From contig NZ_LKDW01000016.1 in the NCBI RefSeq assembly GCF_001401805.1, positions 1-64,000 on the forward strand: a stretch of 64,000 nucleotides of DNA. Direction: 5' to 3'. The notes under the pieces are model-generated. The model worked only from the letters and a program-made list of their open reading frames with translations. It did no database searches and was not told where the DNA came from. Source of the DNA: Pseudoalteromonas sp. P1-25 (GTDB taxonomy: Bacteria > Pseudomonadota > Gammaproteobacteria > Enterobacterales > Alteromonadaceae). The translations under genes were made by a program, and so were the position numbers. Position 1 is the stretch's first letter. Every line of letters starts with the position of its first letter. Below are positions 39,243 through 48,916 of the stretch, piece after piece.

Positions 39243-39890
39243 TTAAATTTCCTAGAAATGTATTTGATTTTTTAAAAAATTCTCAACCTTTCTATCTACA
39301 TATCGACATTTGAAATTTTTTTTTAAGTAGTTGAAGCAGTAAAAACTTAATAAAAATTAAAAAAACAATAAAAATAAAAAGACAATCCCTTTAAAATCAA
39401 AGTGTTGTATATTTTGAAAATATTTTGATTTTTTATCGATGATATTAAAGTTTTCGGTGTTTCTAAGATCTATTGTGTGTAATTTGACCTTAATTAGAGT
39501 GTGTATAGTTTAAAATATAACTCTGAGAAGATGCGGGAGGGTAAGGGTAAAAGCTTATTATTGAGTTGAGTGTCTATGCAGTGGCATGGTTAATTTAGCC
39601 ACCCACTAAAAAAGGAATATTACTTTCTTACAATTGAATAGGGGGTTATATGCAACCTACTAACTTTCTTTATTGTGTGACAGAACAAGTTTTATCAAAA
39701 TTAGCGTCAGTACTATCGCTGGTATTATCCAAATAAAATCAGTCATATTGTTCATTCTCGAGGTGAAAGGTCCTTAATCAACATTAATGATTTTTATTAT
39801 TTTTGCAAATTTAGCCAACAAAAACGCAACTCTTCATTTTTACCCACCGCTTGGCCTAGTTAATTTCAGGACAATTAACGAGGACAAATC
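39243..39890. other. AT-rich intergenic region
   Basis: About 650 bp, mostly A and T with long homopolymer runs (39310-39420), probably holding promoters for xis and for the gene at 39891. The only candidate gene is a very short hydrophobic frame on the minus strand at 39660-39755. Confidence 0.4.
39660..39755 (-). CDS. possible small hydrophobic peptide (31 aa)
   Basis: The frame reads MNNMTDFIWIIPAIVLTLIL then IKLVLSHNKES: one membrane helix with a charged C-terminal tail, much like phage or type I toxin peptides. There is no strong ribosome site; GGA is distant and a GAG lies very close to the first ATG. It could also be chance in AT-rich DNA. Confidence 0.25.
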   Translation of the reverse strand: MNNMTDFIWIIPAIVLTLILIKLVLSHNKES

Positions 39891-40283
39891 ATGAAAAACA
39901 CTAAATCTCAATTTATTCGCCAATACGTTCGAGCAAGTAAATCCCCTTGGGATGACAGCTCTACAATTTTATTGCTAGCAGATGTAGTTGACGAACAAAG
40001 TTTGGAGTTAAATTTCAATAATTACATCTATTTACATAGGGATAGCGTTGGAAAAATACTTGGGATTAGCATTTCAAATAGTATGTTAGAAAAAAATACG
40101 AGTTTTGAGAATAGATATTTAGAGGGAGTAGATATGACACTTTTTTTACTTGTCTACATAGAGCAAATAACACAGTTTTGTGAGCTCTTCTCTGAGGAGT
40201 TCCAGCAAATATTTATGCAAACGCCAACTACATTTTTTGCAGCAGCAGAGAGTGATTGGGTCGATATTATCGACAATGCATAA
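39891..40283 (+). CDS. hypothetical protein of the element
   Basis: 130 residues, mixed alpha/beta, acidic at the C-terminus, with no signal peptide or membrane helix. No family recognised. An ACGAGG box precedes the ATG and a strong terminator follows, so it is a separate unit. Its place between xis and the replication genes suggests an element-maintenance or regulatory role, which is only inference. Confidence 0.6.
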   Translation: MKNTKSQFIRQYVRASKSPWDDSSTILLLADVVDEQSLELNFNNYIYLHRDSVGKILGISISNSMLEKNTSFENRYLEGVDMTLFLLVYIEQITQFCELFSEEFQQIFMQTPTTFFAAAESDWVDIIDNA

Positions 40284-40290
40284 CCCCCTA

Positions 40291-40316
40291 AGCAGACTGT
40301 AGTCTGCTTTTTTTTA
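40291..40316 (+). terminator. rho-independent terminator
   Basis: AGCAGAC / GTCTGCT, a 7-bp stem with a TGTA loop followed by eight T. Confidence 0.9.
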
Positions 40317-40412
40317 TATTTTTTTCGTAAACCGATTTAAATACCCATGCCTGATTATTACCTAATAATGAGTTATCGATTTTGATAACAAACCACACAA
40401 GGAAAGTTAAGT

Positions 40413-40697
40413 ATGGAAAATACATACGTATCAACATTGGATTTTTTAAATTTATTACACTCATTTAGCCGGGTAATCACCGCGAATGACCACCAGATAA
40501 ACTTATTAGAATTACGCAGTGATAATGCGAATTTAGATGAGCTTTGGGAGGTAATTGGCCCTGAAATTACAGCGAATAAAGCGCTCAACCAGTATGCTAT
40601 GCGAAAATTCACCTACGAGCTTATGCATGCTCTAATTAGCGACCCTGTAGAGCGTGTGGAGCTGCCGTGCGACTTTGAAGATGATGTTTTTGCTTAG
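40413..40697 (+). CDS. small hypothetical protein (94 aa)
   Basis: 94 residues, acidic and mostly helical, with many Leu, Asn and Asp. AAGGAAAG lies eight bases before the ATG, a strong ribosome site. No family recognised. It lies upstream of the iteron region and rep gene. Confidence 0.55.
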   Translation: MENTYVSTLDFLNLLHSFSRVITANDHQINLLELRSDNANLDELWEVIGPEITANKALNQYAMRKFTYELMHALISDPVERVELPCDFEDDVFA

Positions 40698-40971
40698 TGT
40701 TAAATTGGAAATAATTAGCGATTGAAACTGAGGTCATAATAGTTATTTTCAAAATCAAAATAACAGCCTAATCATGTCTCCCCAAATATGCCGTGAATCA
40801 TTATTTGCTGATTCGCTGCCCTAACTGCAATAGCGTTTAATAGGGCATTTTACTCAGTTACTGAGTATCAAACCTGGGAGGAGGTCCTGCGCAAATACAG
40901 GATTTCGTTACGGTGGCTCAAAAGCGCAGTCATTGTAATAATGTTTGGCAAGGCGGCGTAGAGGTCAAATG

Positions 40972-41009
40972 CAAAAGGGAGGTAGATTTATATCTACCTC
41001 CCTTTTGCG
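40972..41009. repeat. perfect 17-bp inverted repeat
   Basis: GCAAAAGGGAGGTAGAT (40972-40988), TTAT loop, then its exact complement (40993-41009). It could be the terminator of a small RNA made from about 40.86 kb or a structural part of the origin. A T run lies inside the stem rather than after it, so plain termination is uncertain. Confidence 0.7.
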
Positions 41010-41228
41010 TATTTCAGTAAGGCAGTCAGTTCACTCAGTAGTTTCATTACAAATGATAGTGGTGAGGTAAAAAAAATAAAAAATAATTAATTTATTTTTT
41101 AACCGTCAGAAATAAATTAATAAAAAATAGAAAGTGGCAAATGTGCCTTTATTTTTATTTTTTCTATTTTAATACTTTTAGAGGATGTTATCTTATTGAA
41201 ATTAAATAAAATATTTACTGTGTTTGTG

Positions 41229-41310
41229 GGCGATTTATATGTTTATTGTGGCACTTTATACGAAATGAGTAGGCAATTTATACGGTTTAGGGGGGCACTT
41301 TACCGTGAAT
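41229..41310 (+). repeat. four iterons, 21-22 bp period
   Basis: GGC elements begin at 41229, 41250, 41272 and 41294: GGCGATTTATATG, GGCACTTTATACG, GGCAATTTATACGG and GGCACTTTACCG. Such spacing, two helical turns apart and directly before a Rep_3 gene, is characteristic of initiator-binding iterons. Confidence 0.75.
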
Positions 41311-41407
41311 AAATAAAAATTTTATTAACCAAAAAACTTACCGAAATTTCTTTTATTGGTTGAGCCGCGGTTAGCATAACTGCATCAACTAGAAATAAGG
41401 TAGTGAC

Positions 41408-42370
41408 ATGAGCAGTAAAAATTCTCCAAAAATTGTTTTCGCCAATAAGCTATTACATGCGGGTTATTCGCTAGAGATTAATGAGCAGCGGTTAATAAAT
41501 CTCGCGTTGTCTAAAACTAATTCCAAAAAGTCTAACCCAGGAAAAATTCTGATTTATCCAACGGAATATGCCCAGTGTTTCGGCCTCAATAAAAGCAGTG
41601 TCTATGAGCAGCTGAGCGCAGCTGCAGAGTCACTCAGAGATAAATCTGTCACTATTTTAGACGATAAAGGTGAAGCGGTATCAATCCCGTGGGTGAGCAA
41701 TGCCACATACGAAAAGGTGAAAAATCAGGGCTCGTTTATCACATTGGAGTTTTCAAAAGAAGTTGAGCCGTATATTTTTAATATTGAGGGTGATTTCACA
41801 GAGTTATTTTTTCATAATACAGTAAAATTAAATAGCCTAGCATCATTTCGGCTTTACGCACTTCTAAATAGGGTGCGAAATTACCCTAATTACAAACGAC
41901 GGGACGCGGTAGTTGTGAATTTTCAATTACCAGAGATGAAACATAAATTATTTTTATCTGAATCATATGGAGCATGGCGGGATTTTAAGTCGCGTGTATT
42001 GTTACCTGCTATTGAAAAAATCAATGCCCACACAGATATATGCGTAACGTTTAAGCCGCTAAAAGTGGGTAACTGTATTACTGCCATTGAGTTTGCGTAC
42101 AGCACTCAATGCCCTAGTAAAAGTGAACATATAGCTAGGCCAAATCTATTTCGCCGCCCTAGAGTTAAAAAAGGGTCAGCTAAAGAGGGCGAGTGGGCTC
42201 GTGCAAACCTCACGTTATTAGGAACCTATGAGCTGTTAAAACAGAATCAAAATCCTACTTTTAAGCTGAAAAAAGCAGATGTAAGGCGTTGCGTGGAATA
42301 TGCAAAAATCCTTGGTGACGATGAATCTAAGATTTTTTACTCTAAACAATTGAATAAAAAACAACCATAA
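41408..42370 (+). CDS. replication initiation protein, Rep_3 (RepB) family
   Basis: 320 residues. The opening KIVFANKLLHAGYSLEINEQ RLINLALSK and the later FFHNTVKLNSLASFRLYALL are the conserved parts of the Rep_3 (PF01051) initiators, which have two winged-helix domains. It would bind the four iterons just upstream and open the origin. AAGG precedes the ATG. Its presence indicates that the island derives from a plasmid or can replicate after excision. It converges on the relaxase gene. Confidence 0.88.
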   Translation: MSSKNSPKIVFANKLLHAGYSLEINEQRLINLALSKTNSKKSNPGKILIYPTEYAQCFGLNKSSVYEQLSAAAESLRDKSVTILDDKGEAVSIPWVSNATYEKVKNQGSFITLEFSKEVEPYIFNIEGDFTELFFHNTVKLNSLASFRLYALLNRVRNYPNYKRRDAVVVNFQLPEMKHKLFLSESYGAWRDFKSRVLLPAIEKINAHTDICVTFKPLKVGNCITAIEFAYSTQCPSKSEHIARPNLFRRPRVKKGSAKEGEWARANLTLLGTYELLKQNQNPTFKLKKADVRRCVEYAKILGDDESKIFYSKQLNKKQP

Positions 42371-42394
42371 CGCATTAATGTTTATACTACTGCA

Positions 42395-43273
42395 TTACGA
42401 GTAAAACATTTTTTCAATTTCAGAACAAAGTTTAGTTCGGTATATTATTGAGGCACGCAGCAGCTCAGCATCACTTTCACTGAGAAGTGGTGCGCGCGAC
42501 TTTTTGTCGTAACGTTCAGGTAGCTCCGTAAATAGCTGCTCATGTAAACGTTTAATGTCATCAAAAATTTTGACCGACTGAGAGAATAAAAAAATCTTAC
42601 TGTAATCGTTATTTTTTAACGAGGCCAAATATTTTAGTAAAATAGCCTGCCGTGCCGTTTTATTTTTAAATGAGTGCTCAATTTCAACTGCTGCAATAGA
42701 GCCATCGAGGAGTCGTACAGCACCATCTATCGTTCGCGTATCAGATAGGTTATTAATACGTTTAAATTCAGGCTCAGTAATAAGCCCATTCCACATGGGC
42801 GCGTATGTTTCATCACTTTGATAGTTATGTATACCGCGCAGCATGACAAATGCGTTAATCAGGTTATGCATAACATTATTTTGATTGAACTGCAGAGCAG
42901 GGTTTTTATTACTCCTAAAATATACGTCGATGCCCATTAATTCCTCGGCAAATTTGGCTGCAGTATAGGTAGGCACGTAGACACGACCGTCAGGGCTTCG
43001 GTGTGTTTTTACCACACGCAGCAAACTGTCCTTTTCTAGCCGGTTCAGATGCTCTAATGCTAACCGATGATTAATGCCGTAGAGCCAGCGAATAATCCCT
43101 GGTGTAACAATGGAAAACCGAATAGCAATTAAAGCGGTTAATCGTGTTCGGTTAACCCCTTTTTGATGATTGTTTACGCCTGGATAATACCGCATATCAA
43201 TATCAAAATAGCGAGGGTAGTGAGTATGAAGAGTGTTGTTCGTTTCCAAATTTATTGATGGTTGCTGAGTCAA
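42395..43273 (-). CDS. probable MOBC-type relaxase (replication-relaxation family)
   Basis: 292 residues. An N-terminal winged-helix region (LTALIAIRFSIVTPGIIRWL, LNRLEKDSLLRVV) precedes a restriction-endonuclease-like core with Asp183 and Glu197/Glu199 in TIDGAVRL and AAVEIEHSFKN. MOBC relaxases such as CloDF13 MobC have this combination and nick at oriT without a catalytic tyrosine. The start is TTG, with AAAGGA upstream. The hairpin-rich DNA directly beside its start would be the oriT. It could also be a transcriptional or replication-relaxation protein; no coupling protein gene is visible. Confidence 0.6.
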   Translation of the reverse strand: MTQQPSINLETNNTLHTHYPRYFDIDMRYYPGVNNHQKGVNRTRLTALIAIRFSIVTPGIIRWLYGINHRLALEHLNRLEKDSLLRVVKTHRSPDGRVYVPTYTAAKFAEELMGIDVYFRSNKNPALQFNQNNVMHNLINAFVMLRGIHNYQSDETYAPMWNGLITEPEFKRINNLSDTRTIDGAVRLLDGSIAAVEIEHSFKNKTARQAILLKYLASLKNNDYSKIFLFSQSVKIFDDIKRLHEQLFTELPERYDKKSRAPLLSESDAELLRASIIYRTKLCSEIEKMFYS

Positions 43274-43353
43274 TTCAAAAATCCTTTTGGTGAGTTAATT
43301 AGTAAAAGTAACTAGCACCGCAACACAAAAATTATCATCATTTTATAATTATA

Positions 43354-43900
43354 TTGTCGTTTTTCATCCCGAGATGCTCTTACAGCATGCACGGAATCAT
43401 TGTCGCGATAATTATCGCAACAAAAAGCAGCTTTCAGCTGATGGCCTCGTCGCTTCGCTACTCAACCATAGGGCCTAAAACGCCCGCCAGCTCTGGTTGT
43501 TGCTCCGCAACGAGCTGGCTCAACGCGCTATCGCGCTAGCGTTGTAGACCCTGCGCGAATGTACGAGCTACGCTCCGTACTAACCGCCATACTGCCGCGC
43601 CTGACAATGCAATGGGTGCCCCATAATTTGCATTTTTCATCTGCTGTAATTTTCTACGAAAATAGATGGTTCGATATCAATTTTTGCAAAATTTTAATCG
43701 AATTTCGCTGATGCGAAACACTATCGCGGTTAGTACAGACCAGCCTGTACATTCGCGCGACTCCACACATTTCCGGCTTCGCCTCCAATGTATTACGCGA
43801 GCTATTGGTCTCATTCTGAGACGCTATTTTGCAGTTTTTCGTGCCGAAAAATGCGTTTTTAATAAAGTCTTTCAGACAAAACCGCCTTCAAATTAAACTT
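43354..43900. other. hairpin-rich noncoding region, candidate oriT
   Basis: About 550 bp packed with short inverted repeats: GCGATAATTATCGC (43412-43425), GTCGCTTCGCTAC, GTTGCTCCGCAAC, GCGCTATCGCGC, GTACGAGCTACGCTCCGTAC and GGCTTCGCC. Open frames here have no ribosome sites and no protein-like composition. Placed between the relaxase gene and a divergent small operon, it fits an origin of transfer with relaxase and accessory binding sites. This is inferred from position and structure. Confidence 0.45.
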
Positions 43901-44082
43901 ATTAATGAACTTTTTAGATAAAGAGGAAAGGTTTTTTGCTTAAAAAAATTAAGTGAAATAGAAGAAAAGTGAATACCTTATTCAAACTTTTTGTTGCTGA
44001 GCTTCGCAGTCAAACAAGTTTGATTTTTATCACGAAACCATTAAATTTGAAAGTATAAATTAATAATTAATAAGGTTTAAAC

Positions 44083-44268
44083 ATGAAAAACGACGCTAAT
44101 GATATTGCTATTAACCCAGCCAGCGGTCTGCCTATTACTAATGCGAGCGCTAATATCGTAGATGTTGGTGGCAATGTGATAGGCCAGCTAGACAGAGTAA
44201 TGACAGTGCACGAAATAGAAGGGTCAATAGAGGACGATTATTTTGATGCATTTGATGACGGCTTTTAA
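44083..44268 (+). CDS. small acidic hypothetical protein (61 aa)
   Basis: 61 residues, with Asp and Glu concentrated at the C-terminus (EGSIEDDYFDAFDDGF). No family recognised. AAGG precedes the ATG and the stop overlaps the next gene's ATG by one base, so they form a two-gene operon. Confidence 0.55.
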   Translation: MKNDANDIAINPASGLPITNASANIVDVGGNVIGQLDRVMTVHEIEGSIEDDYFDAFDDGF

Positions 44269-44513
44269 TGCTCAAAATCTTAAAAGCTATCCGTGGTTAT
44301 CGAATAGAAACTATCTATTCGACTATTGCTTTTAGTGGCTCTGCTATACTGTTTTTACAGTACCAACTAACTCAAAATTTTGCCTGGTTTATAGCTTTGA
44401 GTTTGTTTTGCACTAAACTGATAACAGGTATCTATAACTACGAATATTATCGAAAAAGTAATACCCCAAGCATGAAGGTCATGCTTAAGCATCTCCTTAT
44501 TAAATTTGTATAA
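44268..44513 (+). CDS. small membrane protein (81 aa)
   Basis: 81 residues with two hydrophobic segments (TIYSTIAFSGSAILFL and FAWFIALSLFCTKLI) and a basic tail. It starts inside the stop codon of the preceding gene (TAATG). No family recognised; a membrane role in entry exclusion or transfer is conceivable but unsupported. Confidence 0.55.
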   Translation: MLKILKAIRGYRIETIYSTIAFSGSAILFLQYQLTQNFAWFIALSLFCTKLITGIYNYEYYRKSNTPSMKVMLKHLLIKFV

Positions 44514-44537
44514 CCCTTGTTTATTTGTCCTAAACAC

Positions 44538-44571
44538 AAAGCGCCCTGATTTTATCAAGGCGCTTTTTTAG
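44538..44571. terminator. terminator between convergent small operon and unknown operon
   Basis: AAAGCGCC pairs with GGCGCTTT, with an inner TGAT / ATCA pairing, followed by T; three A precede it, so it can serve both directions. Confidence 0.85.
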
Positions 44572-44597
44572 TTTATAAGTATTTAAATGCTTTTAAA

Positions 44598-45341
44598 TTA
44601 TTCAGGTTCACAAACTATGGATGGTAAAAGGGATCTTAAAAACATAACTTCTTTATCATTTAATTGAAAAGTCCTACTTTTTATTGGGTGCTGGGTTTGT
44701 ACTGTTATTTGATTTTCTATCAACTCAACTTTCCACCTCCTCATAGAATTGAGTACTACTGAAGAGATGCTATAAAACTGCGAATTATTGCCAAATTTTG
44801 CAGCACCATAATGTAACGCCGCCAGTAAATCATCGTCAGATAGGCTAATTTTTTCAATTTGTAACCCAGCACTACTGTAACTTTTAATCTTAATAAGCAT
44901 GTCTAAGTGTAGGGCAGTAGCAAGTTTTTCAGCAGAGTCACAGCCTATATTAAAAGGTATGTCCTTCCACTTAGTACTATTTCGGTGAGCTCTCAAACTT
45001 ACTGTGTAATAAGGAGTTGCCGGCCTTAAAATAATGAAATCTTGCTCCCTCATTAAAGTGTGTACATCGTGCATTTCAACATTTACTAATTTATAGCCAA
45101 GCGCTAACTCAAATGCAGTGTTGCTATTTTCAGGGGTAATGAATATTTGGCCCCACCAGGTAATTTTAATAGAGCTGTTCTTTGCCTTAAGTGATTTAAA
45201 TAAACCATGTAATAGTGCTAAGGTTGGTTTCCAATCTTTTGCCATTACATCTACACTACTAACAGGTGATGGGTGATAATCAAAAATTACCCTGCGCTTT
45301 TTAGCCTGTTTGATTTCTGATAGTAAAGTTTGAATATTCAT
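44598..45341 (-). CDS. unknown protein, second gene of a two-gene operon in the defence island
   Basis: 247 residues, mixed alpha/beta, cytoplasmic, with no membrane segment. No motif of a known nuclease, kinase or protease is seen; two His-containing patches (FDYHPSPVSS, HDVHTL) are notable. Its ATG overlaps the stop of the upstream gene by four bases (ATGA), so both are produced together. It borders the type I restriction operon. Function unknown. Confidence 0.6.
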   Translation of the reverse strand: MNIQTLLSEIKQAKKRRVIFDYHPSPVSSVDVMAKDWKPTLALLHGLFKSLKAKNSSIKITWWGQIFITPENSNTAFELALGYKLVNVEMHDVHTLMREQDFIILRPATPYYTVSLRAHRNSTKWKDIPFNIGCDSAEKLATALHLDMLIKIKSYSSAGLQIEKISLSDDDLLAALHYGAAKFGNNSQFYSISSVVLNSMRRWKVELIENQITVQTQHPIKSRTFQLNDKEVMFLRSLLPSIVCEPE

Positions 45342-46177
45342 ACAGACTCACGCTCAGCCATAATCTTTATGCTAAAAGATTGATGTCGCTTGCCAACCTT
45401 TCCTTGTTTTGTAATGCCTGTACCACTAAATGTAATTTCTGTGTCGTAGTAATAAGCATGTTCAAACCGTAAGCTAGTGGTTCTATTTTTAGTATCAATA
45501 TGAGTAATTAAGTCACCATAAACCACACCAAAAATACGCTTTATGACCTTTAATACTATTTGCTCAATCTCCAGTTCAAGTCGTTCAGTTTGTACACTTA
45601 GCGTGTTCGACTCTTCATTTAAGTTAGATAACAGTTCATCATTAACTGCCGTTAGCACATTAGTACACTTGTCATCTAAATCTCGAATCGGCGAAACTAT
45701 ATTTTCAAGCTGCCAATATAGGTCAGAGGTGTTTTCAAAGGCCTGTTGTTTAGACTCCAGTTCACGAATTAATGATAAAACTAATGGCACACGCTTTTTA
45801 TCTAATAAAATGCTTTTAATATTTCGCTCAGGTAGCGCTATATCGTTAATATCTACATATGGGGTAATGAAGTGAGGTTCTTTATTTGGGGGTAAAAGCC
45901 CTGAAAACGCAATTTTTGTGCTAGTTACATGTAGGTATGAAGTCATCGAATGATGATACCGATTGGTTAGCCCATAAAACCAATTGACCTCCGTAGTTTT
46001 TACAACCACCTCATAAAGATTATTTTCTTCTAGAAGCTGACGAGCCTTGTGTACTTCATTAATAAGTCTTCCGGCAAACTCAACTAAGCAATAAGTAGGT
46101 AACGTTAATCTGTAATGCTCGTTACGTTGTTCTTTATTAAGTAATTGCACTGCTAAACAAATAACTTGATGAGACAT
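45338..46177 (-). CDS. unknown protein, first gene of a two-gene operon in the defence island
   Basis: 279 residues. The middle third is predicted coiled coil (VNDELLSNLNEESNTLS and ERLELEIEQIV), with beta-rich parts around it. No known family. The open frame begins at a TTG at 46192, but the ATG at 46177 has GGAGGG seven bases before it and is the better start. It is divergent from hsdR, sharing a 164-bp promoter region with it, and coupled to the downstream gene by an ATGA overlap. Confidence 0.6.
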   Translation of the reverse strand: MSHQVICLAVQLLNKEQRNEHYRLTLPTYCLVEFAGRLINEVHKARQLLEENNLYEVVVKTTEVNWFYGLTNRYHHSMTSYLHVTSTKIAFSGLLPPNKEPHFITPYVDINDIALPERNIKSILLDKKRVPLVLSLIRELESKQQAFENTSDLYWQLENIVSPIRDLDDKCTNVLTAVNDELLSNLNEESNTLSVQTERLELEIEQIVLKVIKRIFGVVYGDLITHIDTKNRTTSLRFEHAYYYDTEITFSGTGITKQGKVGKRHQSFSIKIMAERESV

Positions 46178-46341
46178 AGCAAAACCCTCCAACTTATATA
46201 GGTTAGCCTAAGAGTTATGCTATCGCCTTAATAGAATTGCTTATTAACCGTATTTTATATAGCATCACTAAACAGTATGAAACGCGTTGAATCAACGAGT
46301 TGTGCGCACTCATAGCGCAGTATTTAGGGATGGTTTAAGTT

Positions 46342-48798
46342 ATGGATAAAAGAAAGCTCAGCGAAACCGATATAATCAGTAAGTTTATTCTGCCCGCAGT
46401 TAAAACCGCAGGGTGGGACGACATAACCCAAATACGCCAAGAGGTTAAATTACGTGACGGTAAAGTAATCGTTCGTGGGCAGCTTGGTGTACGTAAAACT
46501 GTTAAATCGGCTGACATAGTGCTTTACCATAAACCCAGCATGCCGCTTGCGGTTATCGAGGCCAAAGCGAATAAGCACGAAGTGGGTAAAGGCCTACAAC
46601 AAGGCTTAGATTACGCAAGGCTGCTCGATGTGCCGTTTATATTCGCCTCTAATGGCGATGGCTTTATATTTCACGATAAAACCAAGCTAGGCACTCCTGA
46701 TGCGCACAACCTTGAAACAGAAATACGCTTAGAAGACTTCCCATCACCGCAAGAACTTTGGGCTAAGTATTGTGCTTACAAAGGTTATACCGAATCGCAG
46801 TTACCTATAATTAACCAAGCCTATTATGATGATGGTAGCGGTAAACACCCGCGTTACTATCAGCTCCAAGCGATTAATAAAACAGTAGAAGCTATATCGT
46901 CAGGTAAAGACCGCGTACTCCTTGTTATGGCAACAGGAACCGGTAAAACCTATACCGCGTTTCAAATCATTTGGCGTTTATGGAAATCACGCGCAAAAAA
47001 ACGCATATTGTTTTTAGCCGACCGGAACATATTGGTAGATCAAACACGTATTAACGACTTTCAGCCATTTGGTACTTCAATGACCAAAATTACCGGCAGA
47101 ACAATCGATCCCGCATACGAAATACACCTAGCACTATACCAAGCACTAACAGGCCCAGAAGAATCTCAAAAAGCCTTTAAGCAGGTAGACCCTGATTTTT
47201 TCGACCTTATTATTATTGACGAGTGCCACCGTGGAAGCGCAAGTGAAGATAGCGCGTGGCGTGAAATACTTACTTACTTTAATGGCGCAGCCCAGGTCGG
47301 TCTAACCGCAACACCCAAAGAAACCGAAGAAGTATCAAACACCGATTATTTTGGTGACCCTGCTTATACCTATTCCCTTAAAGAGGGGATAGAAGATGGT
47401 TTTTTAGCACCATACAAGGTGGTACGTGTCGATCTCGATGTAGACCTACAAGGCTGGCGGCCAACAAAAGGCCAGGTTGATAACAACGGCGAAGTAATAC
47501 AAGACCGCATATACAACCAAAAAGACTTTGACCGCACAATGGTCATAGACGAGCGCACACAACTAGTGGCCGAAACCATTACCAACTATTTAAAGCGTAC
47601 AGACCCTATGGCTAAAACCATTGTGTTTTGTAACGACATAGACCACGCCGAACGTATGCGCCGTGCCATTGCCAACTTAAACCCAGAGCAAATGGCTAAA
47701 AACGATAAATACGTGATGAAAATCACCGGTGACGACGAACTAGGTAAAGGCCAGCTCGACAACTTTATAAACCCTAAACGCCCATACCCGGTAATTGCCA
47801 CTACTTCAGAGCTCATGACCACAGGGGTAGACGCTAAAACCTGTAAGCTAGTGGTACTTGATCAAAACATACAATCAATGACCAAGTTTAAACAAATTAT
47901 TGGTCGTGGTACCCGTATTGACGACCGCTACGGCAAGCTATGGTTTACCATACTCGACTTTAAAAAAGCCACTGAACTATTTGCCGATGAACGCTTTGAT
48001 GGCACGCCAGAAAAAGTAATTAAGGTAACGCCAACCGACATTGAAAACGAAGACGTTGATATTGAATCACAAGACGATACAACTGGCGAAGAGCAGCCTG
48101 ATAGCGTATTCGATGATCAATCAACCGGCGATGAAAGCGATGCCAATAACGACACTATTAACGATCCTAAAGGCGATGGCTCGCTTGATGGTGAGTGGGA
48201 TGATGAAACAAACAAAATGGTTAAGTACCGCATATCAGGTGTGACCGTTAATAAAGTGGCAGAGCGAGTCCAGTATTACGATACCGACGGTAAACTCGTT
48301 ACCGAATCATTTATAGATTACACCCGTAAAACCATGAGCAAACAGTACAGTTCATTGGATGACTTTGTAAAGCGCTGGAATGAATCAGACCGTAAACAAG
48401 CAGTAATAGACGAACTTGCCGAAGAAGGCATTATTTGGTCAGCGCTTGAAGAAGAAGTAGGCAAAGACATGGACCCATTTGATATGATTTGCCATGTAGT
48501 TTACGACCAACCACCCCTTACTCGTAAAGAACGCGCAGATAACGTACAAAAGCGTAACTATTTCACTAAATATTCGGGAACCGCGCACACCGTACTTGAG
48601 AACCTTCTGTTAAAATACGCCGATGTAGGCGTGCAAGAAATAGAATCTATGCAAGCACTTAAAGTAGCGCCGTTTAACGAAATTGGCAGCCTAAGTGAAA
48701 TAGTAAAAAAAGGCTTTGGTGGCAAACAACAATACGAGCAAGCCCTCAAAGAGCTCGAAGCCGAAATTTACCAAATGCCAACGCCTAAAACAGCCTAA
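46342..48798 (+). CDS. hsdR: type I restriction enzyme subunit R
   Basis: 818 residues. The N-terminal nuclease domain has Asp58, Glu73 and Lys75 ([17 protein letters not shown]). The translocase follows, with Walker A MATGTGKT at 196-203, DECH at 293-296, VGLTATPKE and the helicase C half ending in QIIGRGTRI. The C-terminal part resembles the EcoEI-type domain. Together with HsdM and HsdS it cuts unmodified DNA after ATP-driven translocation. It is 118 bp upstream of hsdM on the same strand. Confidence 0.94.
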   Translation: MDKRKLSETDIISKFILPAVKTAGWDDITQIRQEVKLRDGKVIVRGQLGVRKTVKSADIVLYHKPSMPLAVIEAKANKHEVGKGLQQGLDYARLLDVPFIFASNGDGFIFHDKTKLGTPDAHNLETEIRLEDFPSPQELWAKYCAYKGYTESQLPIINQAYYDDGSGKHPRYYQLQAINKTVEAISSGKDRVLLVMATGTGKTYTAFQIIWRLWKSRAKKRILFLADRNILVDQTRINDFQPFGTSMTKITGRTIDPAYEIHLALYQALTGPEESQKAFKQVDPDFFDLIIIDECHRGSASEDSAWREILTYFNGAAQVGLTATPKETEEVSNTDYFGDPAYTYSLKEGIEDGFLAPYKVVRVDLDVDLQGWRPTKGQVDNNGEVIQDRIYNQKDFDRTMVIDERTQLVAETITNYLKRTDPMAKTIVFCNDIDHAERMRRAIANLNPEQMAKNDKYVMKITGDDELGKGQLDNFINPKRPYPVIATTSELMTTGVDAKTCKLVVLDQNIQSMTKFKQIIGRGTRIDDRYGKLWFTILDFKKATELFADERFDGTPEKVIKVTPTDIENEDVDIESQDDTTGEEQPDSVFDDQSTGDESDANNDTINDPKGDGSLDGEWDDETNKMVKYRISGVTVNKVAERVQYYDTDGKLVTESFIDYTRKTMSKQYSSLDDFVKRWNESDRKQAVIDELAEEGIIWSALEEEVGKDMDPFDMICHVVYDQPPLTRKERADNVQKRNYFTKYSGTAHTVLENLLLKYADVGVQEIESMQALKVAPFNEIGSLSEIVKKGFGGKQQYEQALKELEAEIYQMPTPKTA

Positions 48799-48916
48799 AT
48801 TTATGCTTGTTGTTGCTATGTATTAGCGACAGCAAAGCATTAAACCAATCAAAATAAACAGCTTCCATATTTGCTTTTAGTCGCTGTTTATAAAAGTAAT
48901 CAAACAAGAGAATACT

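Larger units (their letters stand above)
40698..41407. other. candidate replication control region (oriV)
   Basis: 700 bp without genes, upstream of rep. The left part (40858-41010) is GC-richer and ends in a perfect 17-bp inverted repeat. The middle (41060-41220) is almost pure A and T, like a DNA unwinding element. Four iterons lie at 41229-41310, right before rep. This order is typical of an iteron-type plasmid origin. Confidence 0.6.

Noticed and set aside
43354-43896. Two open frames of 61 and 76 codons in the hairpin-rich region
   Set aside because: They have no ribosome sites, and the open reading is produced by the palindromic, GC-stem DNA; the region is better read as a noncoding transfer origin.
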